Below are positions 37,133 through 47,322 of a DNA stretch of 64,000 bases, one piece after another. The translations under genes and the position numbers were made by a program. This stretch comes from Parabacteroides sp. PFB2-10 (GTDB lineage Bacteria; Bacteroidota; Bacteroidia; Bacteroidales; Tannerellaceae): positions 1-64,000 of the forward strand of contig NZ_JARXWI010000007.1 of the NCBI RefSeq assembly GCF_029893085.1, written 5' to 3'. Below the pieces are notes generated by a model. That model saw only the letters and a list, made by a program, of their open reading frames with translations, had not been told where the DNA came from and made no database searches. The first letter of the stretch is position 1. Every line of letters begins with the position of its first letter.

Positions 37133-37213
37133 TATCGTTTTTCGATAAAAAAATATCGAAATTGTTTGGTGGTTCCAAAAATAGTATATTTCTTTGCATA
37201 TCGATAAACGATA
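37133..37213 (+). promoter_or_regulatory. Promoter with two TATCG-N5-CGATA palindromes for the DUF2975/XRE operon
   Basis: Two 15-bp palindromes, TATCG-N5-CGATA, lie at 37133-37147 and 37199-37213, 66 bp apart. Between them a TTTG (37165-37168) and TTTCTTTG (37189-37196), separated by 20 bases, form a likely promoter. The second palindrome overlaps the expected transcription start. They are candidate operators for the XRE protein of the operon. The gap 36950-37252 holds nothing else evident. Confidence 0.5.
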
Positions 37214-37252
37214 AATATGATATGAATAACAACTAATAAATATTGAAAAGAA

Positions 37253-37879
37253 ATGAAAAAGAGACTCCTTTTGATCACATTTGTGATAATTTTTGCTTTC
37301 GGTGCGCAAAGCGGATTTTTGGGAACAAGCTTTGTAAGAGGTTTTATGGATGGATGGAACTCCTATGAAGAGGCGCCTATGGAACATGTAATGTTTCTGG
37401 ATATTCATCTGACTCCGGAGGTTTCGGGCTCAACAGTAGGTGAATTGATAAACGAAAAAACAGGTGAGGTGATGCCGGCAAATATCCGCTCGGCTACGGT
37501 TAATGTGGCACCCGATACACCTTTCCAGACGTATCAAACCATCAGCGCCTTCCTCCTCGTCGGAGCTATCATCCTGATTGCCGTTTATTTTCTCAAAATA
37601 ATCATTGCTGTGAACCGATCTGTCGTTTTCGACTGGATCAATGTGAAACGCATCCGCTATATGGGAGTAGGACTATTGGGGGTCTTTGTCTTGGATTTCG
37701 GCAACTTTATTTACTCCAAAACATTGGTTGACCAACTGATTGAAATAGAAGGCTACCGCACCATAGGAAATGAGTCGTTCAGCTTCCTTTATTTTATCCT
37801 GGGATTATCGGCTTTTCTGATTGCAGAGGTATTTGCCATCGGGCTGCGGTTGCGGGAAGAACAAGAACTAACTATTTAA
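37253..37879 (+). CDS. DUF2975 membrane protein
   Basis: This 208-residue protein has four hydrophobic helices: one N-terminal (LLLITFVIIFAFGAQSGFL), then pairs near 100-122, 138-158 and 172-195, with an extracytoplasmic loop (residues 30-95). DUF2975 proteins are usually encoded just before a small XRE regulator, as here (10-bp gap). A role as a membrane sensor or partner that controls the regulator is suspected but not shown. Confidence 0.82.
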   Translation: MKKRLLLITFVIIFAFGAQSGFLGTSFVRGFMDGWNSYEEAPMEHVMFLDIHLTPEVSGSTVGELINEKTGEVMPANIRSATVNVAPDTPFQTYQTISAFLLVGAIILIAVYFLKIIIAVNRSVVFDWINVKRIRYMGVGLLGVFVLDFGNFIYSKTLVDQLIEIEGYRTIGNESFSFLYFILGLSAFLIAEVFAIGLRLREEQELTI

Positions 37880-37889
37880 TCAAAACACA

Positions 37890-38102
37890 ATGAGTATTAT
37901 TGTCAATTTGGATGTAATGATGGCCAAACGAAAAATCTCCTTAGGGGAATTGGCCGAACGTATTGAAATAACTCCGGCCAACCTGTCGATCCTGAAAACG
38001 GGCAAAGCCAAAGCGATCCGCTTCTCCACCCTCGAAGCGATATGCCAGGAGTTAGATTGCCAACCGGCCGATATATTGGAGTATAGAAAAGAGGATGGAT
38101 AA
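37890..38102 (+). CDS. Small XRE-family regulator (YozG-like)
   Basis: This 70-residue protein is one helix-turn-helix domain: MMAKRKISLGELAERIEITPANLSILKTGKAKAIRFSTLEAICQELDCQPADILEY. The layout matches the YozG/Xre group found after DUF2975 genes. It probably binds the TATCG-N5-CGATA sites upstream of its operon. No target beyond that is visible. Confidence 0.88.
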   Translation: MSIIVNLDVMMAKRKISLGELAERIEITPANLSILKTGKAKAIRFSTLEAICQELDCQPADILEYRKEDG

Positions 38103-38239
38103 GTGCGGGTGATCCCATAAAAAGGCCCTCCAATCGGTCAAATCTTTCTTACATAATCTTTATAAAGCGGACAAGTATTTTGTTCGACAAGCCATAGGTA
38201 TGCTTAAAAATAAACAACAAATTAAATAACAATTAAAAA

Positions 38240-38758
38240 ATGAAAGTCATGAAAAAGTCAGTATTCACCATCGTTTTAATCTCTATGTTCGTAGTATCTT
38301 TTGCGTCATCAGCCAGTGTAAAATCAACATCTCTGCCTCCCTTTCTATACAATACCTCCACGGTAGAAGGAAAGATCGTTTCCAAGGAGGTGTGCAAACA
38401 AATGGAAACAGGAGATTTCAAGCGCCATCTGAGGTATGATTACACCTACACGCCCCAAGGTATGCGAGCATCATGCAAGGCATCGCGCTGGAATAATCAA
38501 ACCCATGCCTGGGAAAACTGGTACCTGATCACCTACACCTACGATGAAATATTTAACAAAGCCACCTTGGACTATGCAGAGTGGAACAAGGGAAATCAGG
38601 CGTTTGATGCTCCCAAAGAAAAGGCTGTCTATCAATACACCGCGGATTCCAGTCTATTGAGCTACGCGCAGTATGAAAAGAAAACCGTAGAAGATTCCTG
38701 GCAGGTAAAGATGCAATTTGGACTGAACAGCTATTTGGTAAGCCAGTTAGAGAACTAA
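38240..38758 (+). CDS. DUF3836 exported protein
   Basis: This 172-residue protein has a signal peptide (SVFTIVLISMFVVSFASSAS) and a DUF3836 domain with repeated strand patterns (HLRYDYTYTPQGMRASCKASRWNNQTHAWENWYLITYTYDE). The family is found in Bacteroides and Parabacteroides, sometimes in many copies. Function unknown. A second ATG at 38249 would give an equally good signal peptide. It is followed by the terminator at 38790. Confidence 0.85.
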   Translation: MKVMKKSVFTIVLISMFVVSFASSASVKSTSLPPFLYNTSTVEGKIVSKEVCKQMETGDFKRHLRYDYTYTPQGMRASCKASRWNNQTHAWENWYLITYTYDEIFNKATLDYAEWNKGNQAFDAPKEKAVYQYTADSSLLSYAQYEKKTVEDSWQVKMQFGLNSYLVSQLEN

Positions 38759-38789
38759 TTTTTTCTTTTTATACATAACACTCTTTCAG

Positions 38790-38824
38790 GAAGGCGGCAA
38801 TCGACTTAGCTCGGTGCCGCCTTC
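38790..38824 (+). terminator. Hairpin after the DUF3836 gene
   Basis: A perfect 10-bp GC-rich stem (GAAGGCGGCA at 38790-38799 with 38815-38824) with a 15-base loop lies 31 bases after the stop. Only a short T-rich tract follows. Confidence 0.75.
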
Positions 38825-38923
38825 TTTGTTGTTTATGGTTGTTTTAATTGATTTTCCTTGCTGGTTAGAATTCGGAATAATTATTCTATATTTGTTTCAT
38901 ATCCTATGAAAATGAAATGATTC

Positions 38924-40144
38924 ATGAAACAGATCTGTATTATTTTGGTTTTTCTTTTATACAGCGTTGCTATGTTGCAGGCGCAGGAGGCAAATTATGA
39001 CGAAGAGAAGGTGCCGGCCTTTGTGTTATCTCCTTTGTTGATGAATGAACAGGGGGAGAAGGTGACTACTACACAGGAGTGGGAACAATCGTGCCGTCCT
39101 GAAATACTGGGGCTGCTGCAGAATCAGATGTACGGCGTAACACCGACGGAAGAAATACCTGTTCGCTATGAAACTGAATTGGTCAATCCGCAAGCATTTG
39201 GCGGCAAAGCAACCAGTCGTCAGGTAAAGATCGTGTTCAGACGCGATTTTATCGAACGCAGTATACAGCTATTGTTGTTTTTGCCTAATCAGGCAAGCGG
39301 GAAGGTGCCTGTTTTCTTTGGCTTTAATTTTCATGGAAACCAAACGGTGACGGACGAAGCGGATGTGATGTCGGCAACAGACAAGGGGCGTGGTTCTGAT
39401 AAGAGTGCCTGGTCGGTCGACCGCATACTGGATGCCGGTTATGGATTGGTGACGGCTTATTATCAAGATGTCTTCCCTGATAGCGTAAGAGGACATCGTG
39501 CCAGTGTGTTGCGTCTGTTTGGTTATCATTCCTCCGATGATGTGAAGGAGGATAGTCCGCAGGCGATGAGTGCCTGGGCCTGGGGCATGAGCCGGGTGAT
39601 GGACTATTTGGAAACGACGCCCGAAGTGGATGCCTCTAAAGTGATCCTGATGGGACATTCCCGTATTGGCAAGGCAGCTCTTTGGGCAGGCGCGCAGGAC
39701 GAACGGTTTGCTATCGTGATTTCAAACAACTCAGGATGTGGCGGTGCAGCCCTTTCCAAACGCAGATACGGGGAGACGATCGGGATTATAACCGGGAAGT
39801 TTCCTCACTGGTTCTCTAAGCATTACAAACGATATGGCAACAATGAGCAATCACTGCCTTTCGACCAGCACGAACTATTGGCATTGATAGCTCCTCGTCC
39901 GCTCTATGTGGCAAGCGGGGAAGACGATCGTTGGGCTGATCCTCGGGGTGAGTATCTGGGAGCGGCCTATGCGAGCGAGGTCTATCGCTTGTATGGCTAC
40001 GAGGGATTGTCTCCGGAGGGGATGCCCGGTGTGAATCAGCCGGTGATGAACCGGGTGGGCTATCATATCCGCTCCGGGAAACATGCCGTTACTGATTATG
40101 ATTGGGAGCAGTATATTCGATTTGCCGATAAGTGGCTGAAATGA
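38924..40144 (+). CDS. CE15 family esterase (glucuronoyl esterase-like)
   Basis: This 406-residue exported alpha/beta hydrolase has a signal peptide (residues 1-20) and CE15 marks: the nucleophile elbow GHSRIGKAALWAGAQD with Ser246, then ISNNSGCGGAALSKR, and a C-terminal histidine (His387, GKHAVTDYDW). CE15 enzymes cleave ester bonds between 4-O-methylglucuronic acid of xylan and lignin alcohols; some gut versions act on other uronate esters. No glycoside hydrolase or SusC/D pair flanks it, so its substrate is uncertain. Confidence 0.88.
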   Translation: MKQICIILVFLLYSVAMLQAQEANYDEEKVPAFVLSPLLMNEQGEKVTTTQEWEQSCRPEILGLLQNQMYGVTPTEEIPVRYETELVNPQAFGGKATSRQVKIVFRRDFIERSIQLLLFLPNQASGKVPVFFGFNFHGNQTVTDEADVMSATDKGRGSDKSAWSVDRILDAGYGLVTAYYQDVFPDSVRGHRASVLRLFGYHSSDDVKEDSPQAMSAWAWGMSRVMDYLETTPEVDASKVILMGHSRIGKAALWAGAQDERFAIVISNNSGCGGAALSKRRYGETIGIITGKFPHWFSKHYKRYGNNEQSLPFDQHELLALIAPRPLYVASGEDDRWADPRGEYLGAAYASEVYRLYGYEGLSPEGMPGVNQPVMNRVGYHIRSGKHAVTDYDWEQYIRFADKWLK

Positions 40145-40183
40145 AAAATAAGGTATATCTTTACCCGCAGACATTGAAACGCC

Positions 40184-42256
40184 ATGGATGAAATGTATAG
40201 ATACTTTAGAAGAGACATTAGCTGGTTGTCGTTTAACTACCGGATATTGTTGGAAGCGGAAGATGAGAACCTGCCTATCTATGAACGGATACGTTTCCTT
40301 TCTATCTATTCCTCCAACCTGGAAGAGTTTTATGAGATCCGGGTGGCCGAACACCGGGGCATCATCATGAAGAAAAGCTTTGCGGAAGAGAGTGTCGAAG
40401 AGGCGGAGGAGACCCTGGCTGAGATCACGCGAGAAGTCAACCGGCAGCAACGGGAGTATTACCGCATCTTTTCGGAATTGATCCTGCCCGAATTGATTCG
40501 ACAGAATATCTATCTCTACCAGGATCAGCAACCGCGGCCTTTCCATGAAGCCTTCGTGCGCGATTATTTCAATGAAGAGGTGTTTCCGTTTCTTTCGCCG
40601 GTGATGATTCAAGCGGGGGATATACGCACCTTTATCCGTGACCGGCGGCTTTACTTAGTGGTGCGCATGACAAAGAAGAGCAAGAAGCAGGAACAGCCTG
40701 ACTATGTGCCGGAGTATCACTATGCGCTGATGAAGATTCCGCATGAAAAGGTGCCGCGTTTCATTGAATTGCCCGAACACGACGGAAAACACTATATCAT
40801 GTTTAGCGACGATATGATCCGGGCCAACCTGCATACTGTTTTCCCGGGCTATATAATCGATAGCTGTTATAGCATAAAGATATCAAGGGATGCGGATATA
40901 TACCTCGAAGATGTCTCCGGTTCCAATCTGTTGGAGAGCATTCGCCGCAAAGTAAAGAAGCGCAAGGTGGGGGCGTTGAGCCGTTTTATGTACGACCGCG
41001 CCATGCCGGAGGAGTTTCTTGCCTTCGTATGCGAAGCGTTTGGCATCCATTCCGATGATCTGGTGGTCGGAGGGCGCTACCTCAATCTGCAGGACTTGGC
41101 TAAATTGCCCAATCCACGAGGCAAGAAACTGGAACAACAGCCGCCCGCGCCAATGCGTATACCCTCGCTGGACAAAGCCGGCTCTGTCTTTAAGGTGGTG
41201 AAGAAAAAGGATGTGTTATTGCATTTCCCTTACCAATCGTTCGACTACCTGATTCGTTTTCTGATGGAGGCTGCCTTCGATCCGAAGGTGCAAGCGATCA
41301 AGATCACCCAGTATCGGGTAGCAGAAAACTCGGCGGTTATCAACACCCTGATCAGTGCGGCGCAGAATGGCAAAGAGGTGACTGTCTTTGTGGAACTGAA
41401 AGCCCGCTTCGACGAGGAGCATAATATGACGACAGCCGAACGGATGAAGCAGGCGGGAATCAAGATTATTTACAGCATCCCGGGCTTGAAGGTGCATGCG
41501 AAAGTGGCTGTTATCCTGCGAAAACCAACCGACGGAGGCAACAAACGGCGCGATTTCGCTTACCTGAGTACCGGCAATTTCAATGAAAAGACCGCCAAGA
41601 TCTATTCCGATATGGCGCTGTTGACAGCCAACAGAGAGATCATAGAGGACATAAACAAGGTGTTTGCCGCCTTGGAAGGCGAGCAGATAGAGCCGACATT
41701 CAACCATCTGTTGGTGGCCCAGTTCAATATGGTGCCTATCTTAAAGCAAATGATCGGGCGGGAGATAGAACATGTAAAGCAGGGGCACAGGGGAAGAATC
41801 GTCCTAAAAATGAATGGACTGCACGATAAACAGATGATCGATGAACTATACCGTGCCAGCGAGGCGGGAGTGGAGATCGACCTGATTGTGCGGGGAATCT
41901 GTTGCTTGGTGCCCGGGCAGCCTTACAGTAAAAATATACGGATTACCCGTATTGTCGATATGTTTCTGGAACATTCCCGCATTTGGTACTTCTATAACAA
42001 TGGGAAAGAGGATCTTTTCCTGACTTCGGCCGACTGGATGCGGCGCAACCTGAACCGCCGGATCGAAACGGCTTTTCCTATTCTCGACGTGAAACTAAAA
42101 AAAGAGATCATCGACATCCTCCTTATCCAGTTACAGGATAATGTAAAGGCATGCTTGATCGATGATCTCCTTCAGAATAGTTTTAAGCGCGATGATAATC
42201 CGAAGAAGACACGCGCTCAAATAGCTATTTACAATTTCTTGCAAGAACGATTATAG
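40184..42256 (+). CDS. ppk1: Polyphosphate kinase 1
   Basis: This 690-residue enzyme makes polyphosphate from ATP. The N-terminal domain begins [20 protein letters not shown], and the two phospholipase-D-like catalytic domains carry His438 ([11 protein letters not shown]), the autophosphorylated residue, and His597 ([29 protein letters not shown]). Length and motifs are typical. The gene overlaps the convergent pgi gene by 6 bp, so their transcripts end against each other. Confidence 0.95.
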   Translation: MDEMYRYFRRDISWLSFNYRILLEAEDENLPIYERIRFLSIYSSNLEEFYEIRVAEHRGIIMKKSFAEESVEEAEETLAEITREVNRQQREYYRIFSELILPELIRQNIYLYQDQQPRPFHEAFVRDYFNEEVFPFLSPVMIQAGDIRTFIRDRRLYLVVRMTKKSKKQEQPDYVPEYHYALMKIPHEKVPRFIELPEHDGKHYIMFSDDMIRANLHTVFPGYIIDSCYSIKISRDADIYLEDVSGSNLLESIRRKVKKRKVGALSRFMYDRAMPEEFLAFVCEAFGIHSDDLVVGGRYLNLQDLAKLPNPRGKKLEQQPPAPMRIPSLDKAGSVFKVVKKKDVLLHFPYQSFDYLIRFLMEAAFDPKVQAIKITQYRVAENSAVINTLISAAQNGKEVTVFVELKARFDEEHNMTTAERMKQAGIKIIYSIPGLKVHAKVAVILRKPTDGGNKRRDFAYLSTGNFNEKTAKIYSDMALLTANREIIEDINKVFAALEGEQIEPTFNHLLVAQFNMVPILKQMIGREIEHVKQGHRGRIVLKMNGLHDKQMIDELYRASEAGVEIDLIVRGICCLVPGQPYSKNIRITRIVDMFLEHSRIWYFYNNGKEDLFLTSADWMRRNLNRRIETAFPILDVKLKKEIIDILLIQLQDNVKACLIDDLLQNSFKRDDNPKKTRAQIAIYNFLQERL

Positions 42257-43594
42257 ACGGGTGCGGATCGCTTCCGACTCTTTCTCGTATCCCGGTTTGT
42301 TCAACAGGGCGAACATATTCTTTTTGTAGGCTTCTACCCCCGGTTGGTCGAATGGGTTGACCTCCAACATATACCCGCTGATGCCACATCCTCTTTCGAA
42401 GAAATAGAGCAACTGGCCGATGTAGTAGGCATTAACTGCCGGCAGGGTGATCTTGATGTTAGGCACTCCACCGTCAATATGGGCTAACTGTGTGCCCAGT
42501 TCTGCCATTTTGTTCACTTCATCCACATGTTTTCCTGCCAGGAAGTTCAGTCCGTCGAGGTCTGCTTCGTCAGTCGGCACCAATACTTCGCGATCCGGAT
42601 TCTCCACAGAGATAACTGTTTCGAAGATCGTGCGTTCTCCATCCTGGATCCATTGACCCATAGAGTGCAGGTCTGTGGTCAGATCGACCGATGCCGGGAA
42701 GATACCTTTGCCGTCTTTTCCTTCGCTTTCGCCGTAAAGCTGTTTCCACCATTCGGCGATGTAGTGTAGTTTCGGGTGGTAGTTGGCGAGGATCTCTATT
42801 TTCATTCCGCCTTTGTATAATTCATTACGCGTAGCTGCATACACCGCTGCCATATTGTCCGCGAAAGGAACATCCGTGCCGGTGGCTTTCTCCATCGATA
42901 CAGCACCTGAAACGAAGTCGCGAATGCTGATGCCTGCTACGGCAATCGGCAACAGACCTACCGGCGTCAATACCGAGAAACGTCCGCCTACATTGTCGGG
43001 AATAATGAATGTTTTGTAGCCTTCCTGATTGGCCAGCGTACGCAAAGCGCCTTTCTTCGCGTCGGTAATGGCTACGATACGGTGTTTCGCCTCCTCTTTG
43101 CCGACTGCTTCTTCCAGTTGTTTTTTCAGAATACGGAAGGCAAGCGCCGGTTCGGTGGTGGTACCCGATTTGGAAATATTGATAATACCGAATTGTTTTC
43201 CTTTCAGAAACTCGGTCAATTCATACAGATAGTCTTCGCCGATGTTATGACCGGCATAGAGAAGCACCGGGTTCTGGCGTTCGGTTTGCAGGAAGTCGAA
43301 GCTGTTGTTCAACGCTTCCACCACCGCTTTGGTGCCCAGATAGCTACCACCAATCCCTACAGTGACAACCACGTCGCATTTGTCGCGCAACACTTCAGCC
43401 GTATCTTCAATCTCTTTCAATTCGGCTTCCGCGATGGAAGAGGGGAGGTGCAACCAGCCTAAAAAGTCATTGCCCGCACCCTGACCACTTTCAAGCAGGG
43501 CGTTGCATTCCTTTGCTTTTGCCTCTTGGGCATATACCTGTTCTTTTGTAATGGAATCAAAAACCTTCTGAATGTCTAAACTGATCTTTTTCAT
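42251..43594 (-). CDS. pgi: Glucose-6-phosphate isomerase
   Basis: This 447-residue enzyme interconverts glucose 6-phosphate and fructose 6-phosphate. It is the short bacterial form. Signatures include [40 protein letters not shown], and the C-terminal [31 protein letters not shown]. It is followed in the same direction from gpsA after a 13-bp gap, and from lysS before that, so lysS-gpsA-pgi is likely one operon. Confidence 0.96.
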   Translation of the reverse strand: MKKISLDIQKVFDSITKEQVYAQEAKAKECNALLESGQGAGNDFLGWLHLPSSIAEAELKEIEDTAEVLRDKCDVVVTVGIGGSYLGTKAVVEALNNSFDFLQTERQNPVLLYAGHNIGEDYLYELTEFLKGKQFGIINISKSGTTTEPALAFRILKKQLEEAVGKEEAKHRIVAITDAKKGALRTLANQEGYKTFIIPDNVGGRFSVLTPVGLLPIAVAGISIRDFVSGAVSMEKATGTDVPFADNMAAVYAATRNELYKGGMKIEILANYHPKLHYIAEWWKQLYGESEGKDGKGIFPASVDLTTDLHSMGQWIQDGERTIFETVISVENPDREVLVPTDEADLDGLNFLAGKHVDEVNKMAELGTQLAHIDGGVPNIKITLPAVNAYYIGQLLYFFERGCGISGYMLEVNPFDQPGVEAYKKNMFALLNKPGYEKESEAIRTRL

Positions 43595-43607
43595 CTTAAA
43601 ATACCTA

Positions 43608-44603
43608 TTAATTAAATGTTTTTGTCAACTGCCGGATCACGGTAGTCGGCGATTTCCTTTCATATAAGATACGATAGAGGGCATCCAGTATCGGCATGTC
43701 CACCTTATATTTCTCATTGATCTCGTAAATACATTTAGTGCCGTAATATCCTTCGGCGATCATTTCCATCTCTAATTGAGCGGTCTTGACCGAATAACCT
43801 TTTCCGATCATGGTGCCGAACGTACGGTTGCGGCTGAAGCGCGAATAGGCAGTCACCAACAGGTCGCCCATATACACCGAGTCGGTAATGTCGCGTTGGA
43901 TGCGGTAGACGGCATCGACAAAGCGTTGCATCTCTTTGATGGCATTGGTCAGGAATACCGCCTGGAAGTTATCTCCATACTTCATTCCATGGCAAATGCC
44001 CGACACAATGGAGTAGACATTCTTTAATACGGCTGCATATTCAATACCGGTCACATCTTCCGATAAAGAACTTTTCAGGTAATGATTGCTGAACACTTCC
44101 GACAATATCCGGGCATTCTCTTTGTTCGTGCAGGCTATTGTTATATACGACAAGCGTTCGAAGGCAATCTCTTCCGCATGGCATGGCCCACCGATAATGG
44201 CTATCTGCTCATGAGGCACCCCATAGTATTCCGCAAAATAGTCGGTGATAAGCATATTGTCATCGGGAACAATCCCTTTGATGGCCGATATAATGAACTT
44301 GTCTTTCAGCGGTCCCTTCACCTTCTTCAAATGTTGCTTGAGGAAAGGGGAAGGCGTAGCAAAAATCAATGTATCGGAATCACGAATTGCCTGATTGATA
44401 TTCGAATAGAAAGTGATCTTACTTGTGTCGAACTTCACGGATGTCAGGTAGGTCGGATTATGTCCTACCTCCTTGAACTCTTCAATCAGTTCGGGGCGGC
44501 GCATATACCAGTTGATACTATCCTGTGTGGAAAGAACAATCTTTGCCAAAGCAGTGGCCCAACTACCACCACCCATAATAGCTATTTTACCGGGCAATTT
44601 CAT
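43608..44603 (-). CDS. gpsA: Glycerol-3-phosphate dehydrogenase (NAD(P)+)
   Basis: This 331-residue enzyme makes glycerol 3-phosphate from dihydroxyacetone phosphate for phospholipid synthesis. The nucleotide-binding loop is [15 protein letters not shown] at the N-terminus; the substrate-site region includes [27 protein letters not shown] and [18 protein letters not shown] with the catalytic lysine. It sits between lysS and pgi with gaps of 12 and 13 bases. Confidence 0.95.
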   Translation of the reverse strand: MKLPGKIAIMGGGSWATALAKIVLSTQDSINWYMRRPELIEEFKEVGHNPTYLTSVKFDTSKITFYSNINQAIRDSDTLIFATPSPFLKQHLKKVKGPLKDKFIISAIKGIVPDDNMLITDYFAEYYGVPHEQIAIIGGPCHAEEIAFERLSYITIACTNKENARILSEVFSNHYLKSSLSEDVTGIEYAAVLKNVYSIVSGICHGMKYGDNFQAVFLTNAIKEMQRFVDAVYRIQRDITDSVYMGDLLVTAYSRFSRNRTFGTMIGKGYSVKTAQLEMEMIAEGYYGTKCIYEINEKYKVDMPILDALYRILYERKSPTTVIRQLTKTFN

Positions 44604-44615
44604 GATGGAATTGTT

Positions 44616-46346
44616 TTAGTTAGCAGCGTTTGATATCCACAAAGCGACCTCTTCCTGTGTCGGATTGGTCAGATTCAATTTATGTTTCTTGTTTAATCCG
44701 CAGAGTTCCTGACGCAATTTGTCCGGATTCAGCTCTTTCAATGATTCAACCGTGATGTATCCTGCTTTTTGAATAACCGGAACCCAGTCGGCGGCAATGC
44801 CTATCTTTTCGTATTTCTCTGCCGGATCTTTCCGAACCGTTTTCTCAGGGCGCATTTGCGGGAAGAGCAATACCTCCTGGATACTTTCCTGACCGGTCAT
44901 AAACATGGTGAGGCGGTCCATACCAATACCAATACCACTCGTCGGAGGCATACCATATTCCAGGGCACGCAGGAAGTCCTGATCGATAAACATCGCTTCG
45001 TCGTCACCCTTTTCAGAGAGGCGCAACTGATCTTCAAAGCGTGCGCGTTGATCGATCGGGTCGTTCAATTCCGAATAGGCATTGGCCAGTTCCTTTCCGT
45101 TCACCATCAATTCGAAGCGTTCGGTCAGTTCCGGATTGTTACGGTGTTTCTTGGTCAATGGAGACATTTCCACCGGATAATCGATAATAAAGGTCGGTTG
45201 AATATAATTGCCTTCGCATTTTTCACCAAAGATTTCATCGATCAATTTTCCTTTACCCATGGTCTCGTCCTGTTCGACGCCTAATTGTTTGCAGACTTCG
45301 CGCAGTTGCGATTCGTCCATACCGCTGATATCCACACCGGTGAAATGTTTGATGGAGTCGATCATGGTCACGCGGGGATAGGGTGCTTTGTAGTCGATCT
45401 CCTTGTCGCCCATCATGATCTTGGTCGTGCCATTCACATCCATACATATCTTTTCGAGCATCCGCTCGGTGAAATCCATCATCCAGTTGTAATCCTTATA
45501 GGCCGCGTAGAACTCCATCACGGTGAACTCCGGATTATGTGTGCGGTCCATTCCCTCGTTGCGGAAGTTACGGCTGAATTCATATACTCCTTCAAAGCCG
45601 CCGACAATCAGGCGTTTCAGATAAAGTTCATTGGCAATACGCAGGTATAAAGGAATATCCAATGCGTTATGATGGGTAATGAACGGACGGGCAGACGCTC
45701 CACCCGGAATGCTTTGCAGTACCGGTGTGTCGACTTCGATATATCCATGTTCGTTTAGGAACTCACGCATGGAGTTAAACACCTTGGTGCGTTTCAAAAA
45801 GACCTCTTTGACCCCTTCGTTGACGATCAGGTCGACATAACGCTGGCGGTAACGAAGTTCCGGATCATTGAATCCGTCATACACCACCCCGTCTTTCATC
45901 TTTACAATAGGAAGCGGACGCAATGACTTGGCCAGTACGGTCAACTCTTCGGCATGCACCGAGATCTCTCCCATCTGCGTACGAAACACAAAGCCTTTGA
46001 CACCTACATAATCGCCTATATCGAGCAATTTCTTAAACACTACATTATATATATCTTTATCTTCACCCGGACAAAGGTCGTCACGGGAAATATATACTTG
46101 GATACGTCCTTCTGAGTCTTGTAGTTCCATGAACGATGCCTTACCCATGATGCGGCGGCTCATGATACGGCCGGCTATCTGCACAGGACGTTGTGCCTCT
46201 TCGTCACGGAAAGACTGTTTTATTTCTGTGGAATAGGCATTGGTTTTATACTCTGCTGCAGGATAGGGCTCGATCCCCATTTCACGCAGTTGCTCCATGC
46301 TATTACGACGGAATATTTCCTGTTCACTCAATTCTAATACGCTCAT
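44616..46346 (-). CDS. lysS: Lysyl-tRNA synthetase, class II
   Basis: This 576-residue enzyme has an N-terminal OB-fold anticodon-binding domain ([23 protein letters not shown]) and a class II core: motif 1 around [16 protein letters not shown], motif 2 [20 protein letters not shown] and motif 3 [15 protein letters not shown]. The C-terminus has about 75 extra residues ([46 protein letters not shown]), a Bacteroidetes extension. The ATG ending at 46346 is used. A TACTTTTG -7 box lies at 46374-46381 on the same strand. Confidence 0.95.
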   Translation of the reverse strand: MSVLELSEQEIFRRNSMEQLREMGIEPYPAAEYKTNAYSTEIKQSFRDEEAQRPVQIAGRIMSRRIMGKASFMELQDSEGRIQVYISRDDLCPGEDKDIYNVVFKKLLDIGDYVGVKGFVFRTQMGEISVHAEELTVLAKSLRPLPIVKMKDGVVYDGFNDPELRYRQRYVDLIVNEGVKEVFLKRTKVFNSMREFLNEHGYIEVDTPVLQSIPGGASARPFITHHNALDIPLYLRIANELYLKRLIVGGFEGVYEFSRNFRNEGMDRTHNPEFTVMEFYAAYKDYNWMMDFTERMLEKICMDVNGTTKIMMGDKEIDYKAPYPRVTMIDSIKHFTGVDISGMDESQLREVCKQLGVEQDETMGKGKLIDEIFGEKCEGNYIQPTFIIDYPVEMSPLTKKHRNNPELTERFELMVNGKELANAYSELNDPIDQRARFEDQLRLSEKGDDEAMFIDQDFLRALEYGMPPTSGIGIGMDRLTMFMTGQESIQEVLLFPQMRPEKTVRKDPAEKYEKIGIAADWVPVIQKAGYITVESLKELNPDKLRQELCGLNKKHKLNLTNPTQEEVALWISNAAN

Positions 46347-46589
46347 TATGTTTTTGTTTTGTATAATACGGCGCAAAAGTACAAAATTTAATCGTTACGG
46401 TTTAATCCTGAAGGTATATTTCTCCGGCTAAACGCAATTAACCCAACCTTTCGCCTCTTACGAAACTATTTAGCGATGGCTGTTGGTGACAAAAAGGGGG
46501 AAGATGAAAAAATTTATCAATTGGCTAAGGCCGATCTTCAAAGAGGAAAGAAATTGAAGATACAAGGTATATCAGATCAGTATCTAAAA

Positions 46590-46784
46590 GCTCCCCTTCT
46601 TAGAAAAGAAGGGGGGGGCCGCTGCTTGCAGCGGTGGGGTAATTTGAATTCTTTATAAATGTTTTTCCTATTTCTTTGATAGTCACAAATACACAAAACA
46701 GAACAAATGTGTGATTTTAAATACATCAAACTACCCCACCATCGCAAGCGATGGTCCACCCCCTTCTTTTCTAAGAAGGGGAGC
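46590..46784. repeat. MITE-like inverted repeat with nested hairpins
   Basis: Left arm 46590-46645 and right arm 46728-46784 are imperfect inverted copies (GCTCCCCTTCTTAGAAAAGA at the outside; GCTTGC near the middle; GGTGGGGTA at the inside), separated by an ~82-bp AT-rich centre. Each arm is itself a hairpin (CCCCTTCTT with AAGAAGGGG). This resembles a nonautonomous miniature element or paired REP unit. No coding content. Confidence 0.75.
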
Positions 46785-46935
46785 CTTGGATAGTGATTTC
46801 TATAACCTTCACATATTACCAAATCCGAAAATTTCTTTCGGATTTTGCATAGTTACGACATTTTATAATAATGTAAACAAATGTTAAATCGCCCATTTTC
46901 GGCGAAACCCCTAATTTACGATTTGTAATTTTCGC

Positions 46936-47039
46936 GGGACTTTGCGCGCAAAAAAGCGGGACTTTGGAGACAAACTCCCGGGAGAAACACTTTTTAACGT
47001 ATGGGATTGTAAGCAAAAAGGCCGTTTTGCTTACAATCC
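46936..47039. repeat. Intergenic repeat family 3, copy 2
   Basis: The order is GGACTTTG (46937-46944 and 46959-46966), ACAAACTCCCGGGAG (palindrome core 46975-46984), an AT-rich stretch, and a perfect 15-bp hairpin (47004-47018 with 47025-47039) with GTAAGCAAA/TTTGCTTAC. Copy 1 at 35104-35205 is in the opposite orientation. Confidence 0.6.
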
Positions 47040-47106
47040 GTATTTTAACATTTGGGGGTTTGGGAAGGTGAAAGAATAACGATAAACTTTCGCTGCATGA
47101 AAAATT

Positions 47107-47134
47107 GGTGGTCGACCTATGTCGATCACCAAAT
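47107..47134. repeat. Single palindrome related to the 25.5-kb array
   Basis: TTGGTGGTCGAC pairs with GTCGATCACCAA around CTAT (one G-T position). It is followed by AATTGCCTTGC, the same tail found after the three-unit array at 25509-25574. It appears to be a one-unit member of that family. Confidence 0.55.
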
Positions 47135-47229
47135 TGCCTTGCACAATGTCAGAACCGACGCAAGGGACTTGCCTCTTCTTTTTTCCCCTAAAAGGCGTTA
47201 AAATGGGGTGGATTTTAGCTCTTTTTCCA

Positions 47230-47260
47230 TTGGCTGTCCTATTTATTTGTCCTACCTTTG
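47230..47260 (+). promoter_or_regulatory. Promoter of mutA-mutB
   Basis: TTG at 47230-47232 and TACCTTTG at 47253-47260 (TAnnTTTG) are 20 bases apart, near the Bacteroidetes optimum. The start codon is 63 bases downstream, leaving a leader of about 55 nt, too short for a cobalamin riboswitch. Confidence 0.6.
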
Positions 47261-47322
47261 CACCCTGTTATTAAGCTATATAGTAATTATTACTAATACC
47301 AGTATTATAAACAAAACATATT

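Larger units (their letters stand above)
46382..47322. other. Long intergenic region with several repeats
   Basis: This 940-bp gap between lysS and mutA holds no convincing gene. It contains the MITE-like inverted repeat (46590-46784), a 10-bp hairpin (46821-46830 with 46836-46845), repeat family 3 copy 2 (46936-47039), a single family-2 palindrome (47107-47134), and the mutA promoter. A 61-codon frame at 46476-46658 runs into the repeat and is probably a fragment. Confidence 0.8.

Noticed and set aside
46476-46658. 60-codon frame between lysS and mutA
   Set aside because: The first ~38 residues look protein-like but the frame runs into the MITE-like arm and has no promoter. A fragment of an older gene is more likely than a live one.
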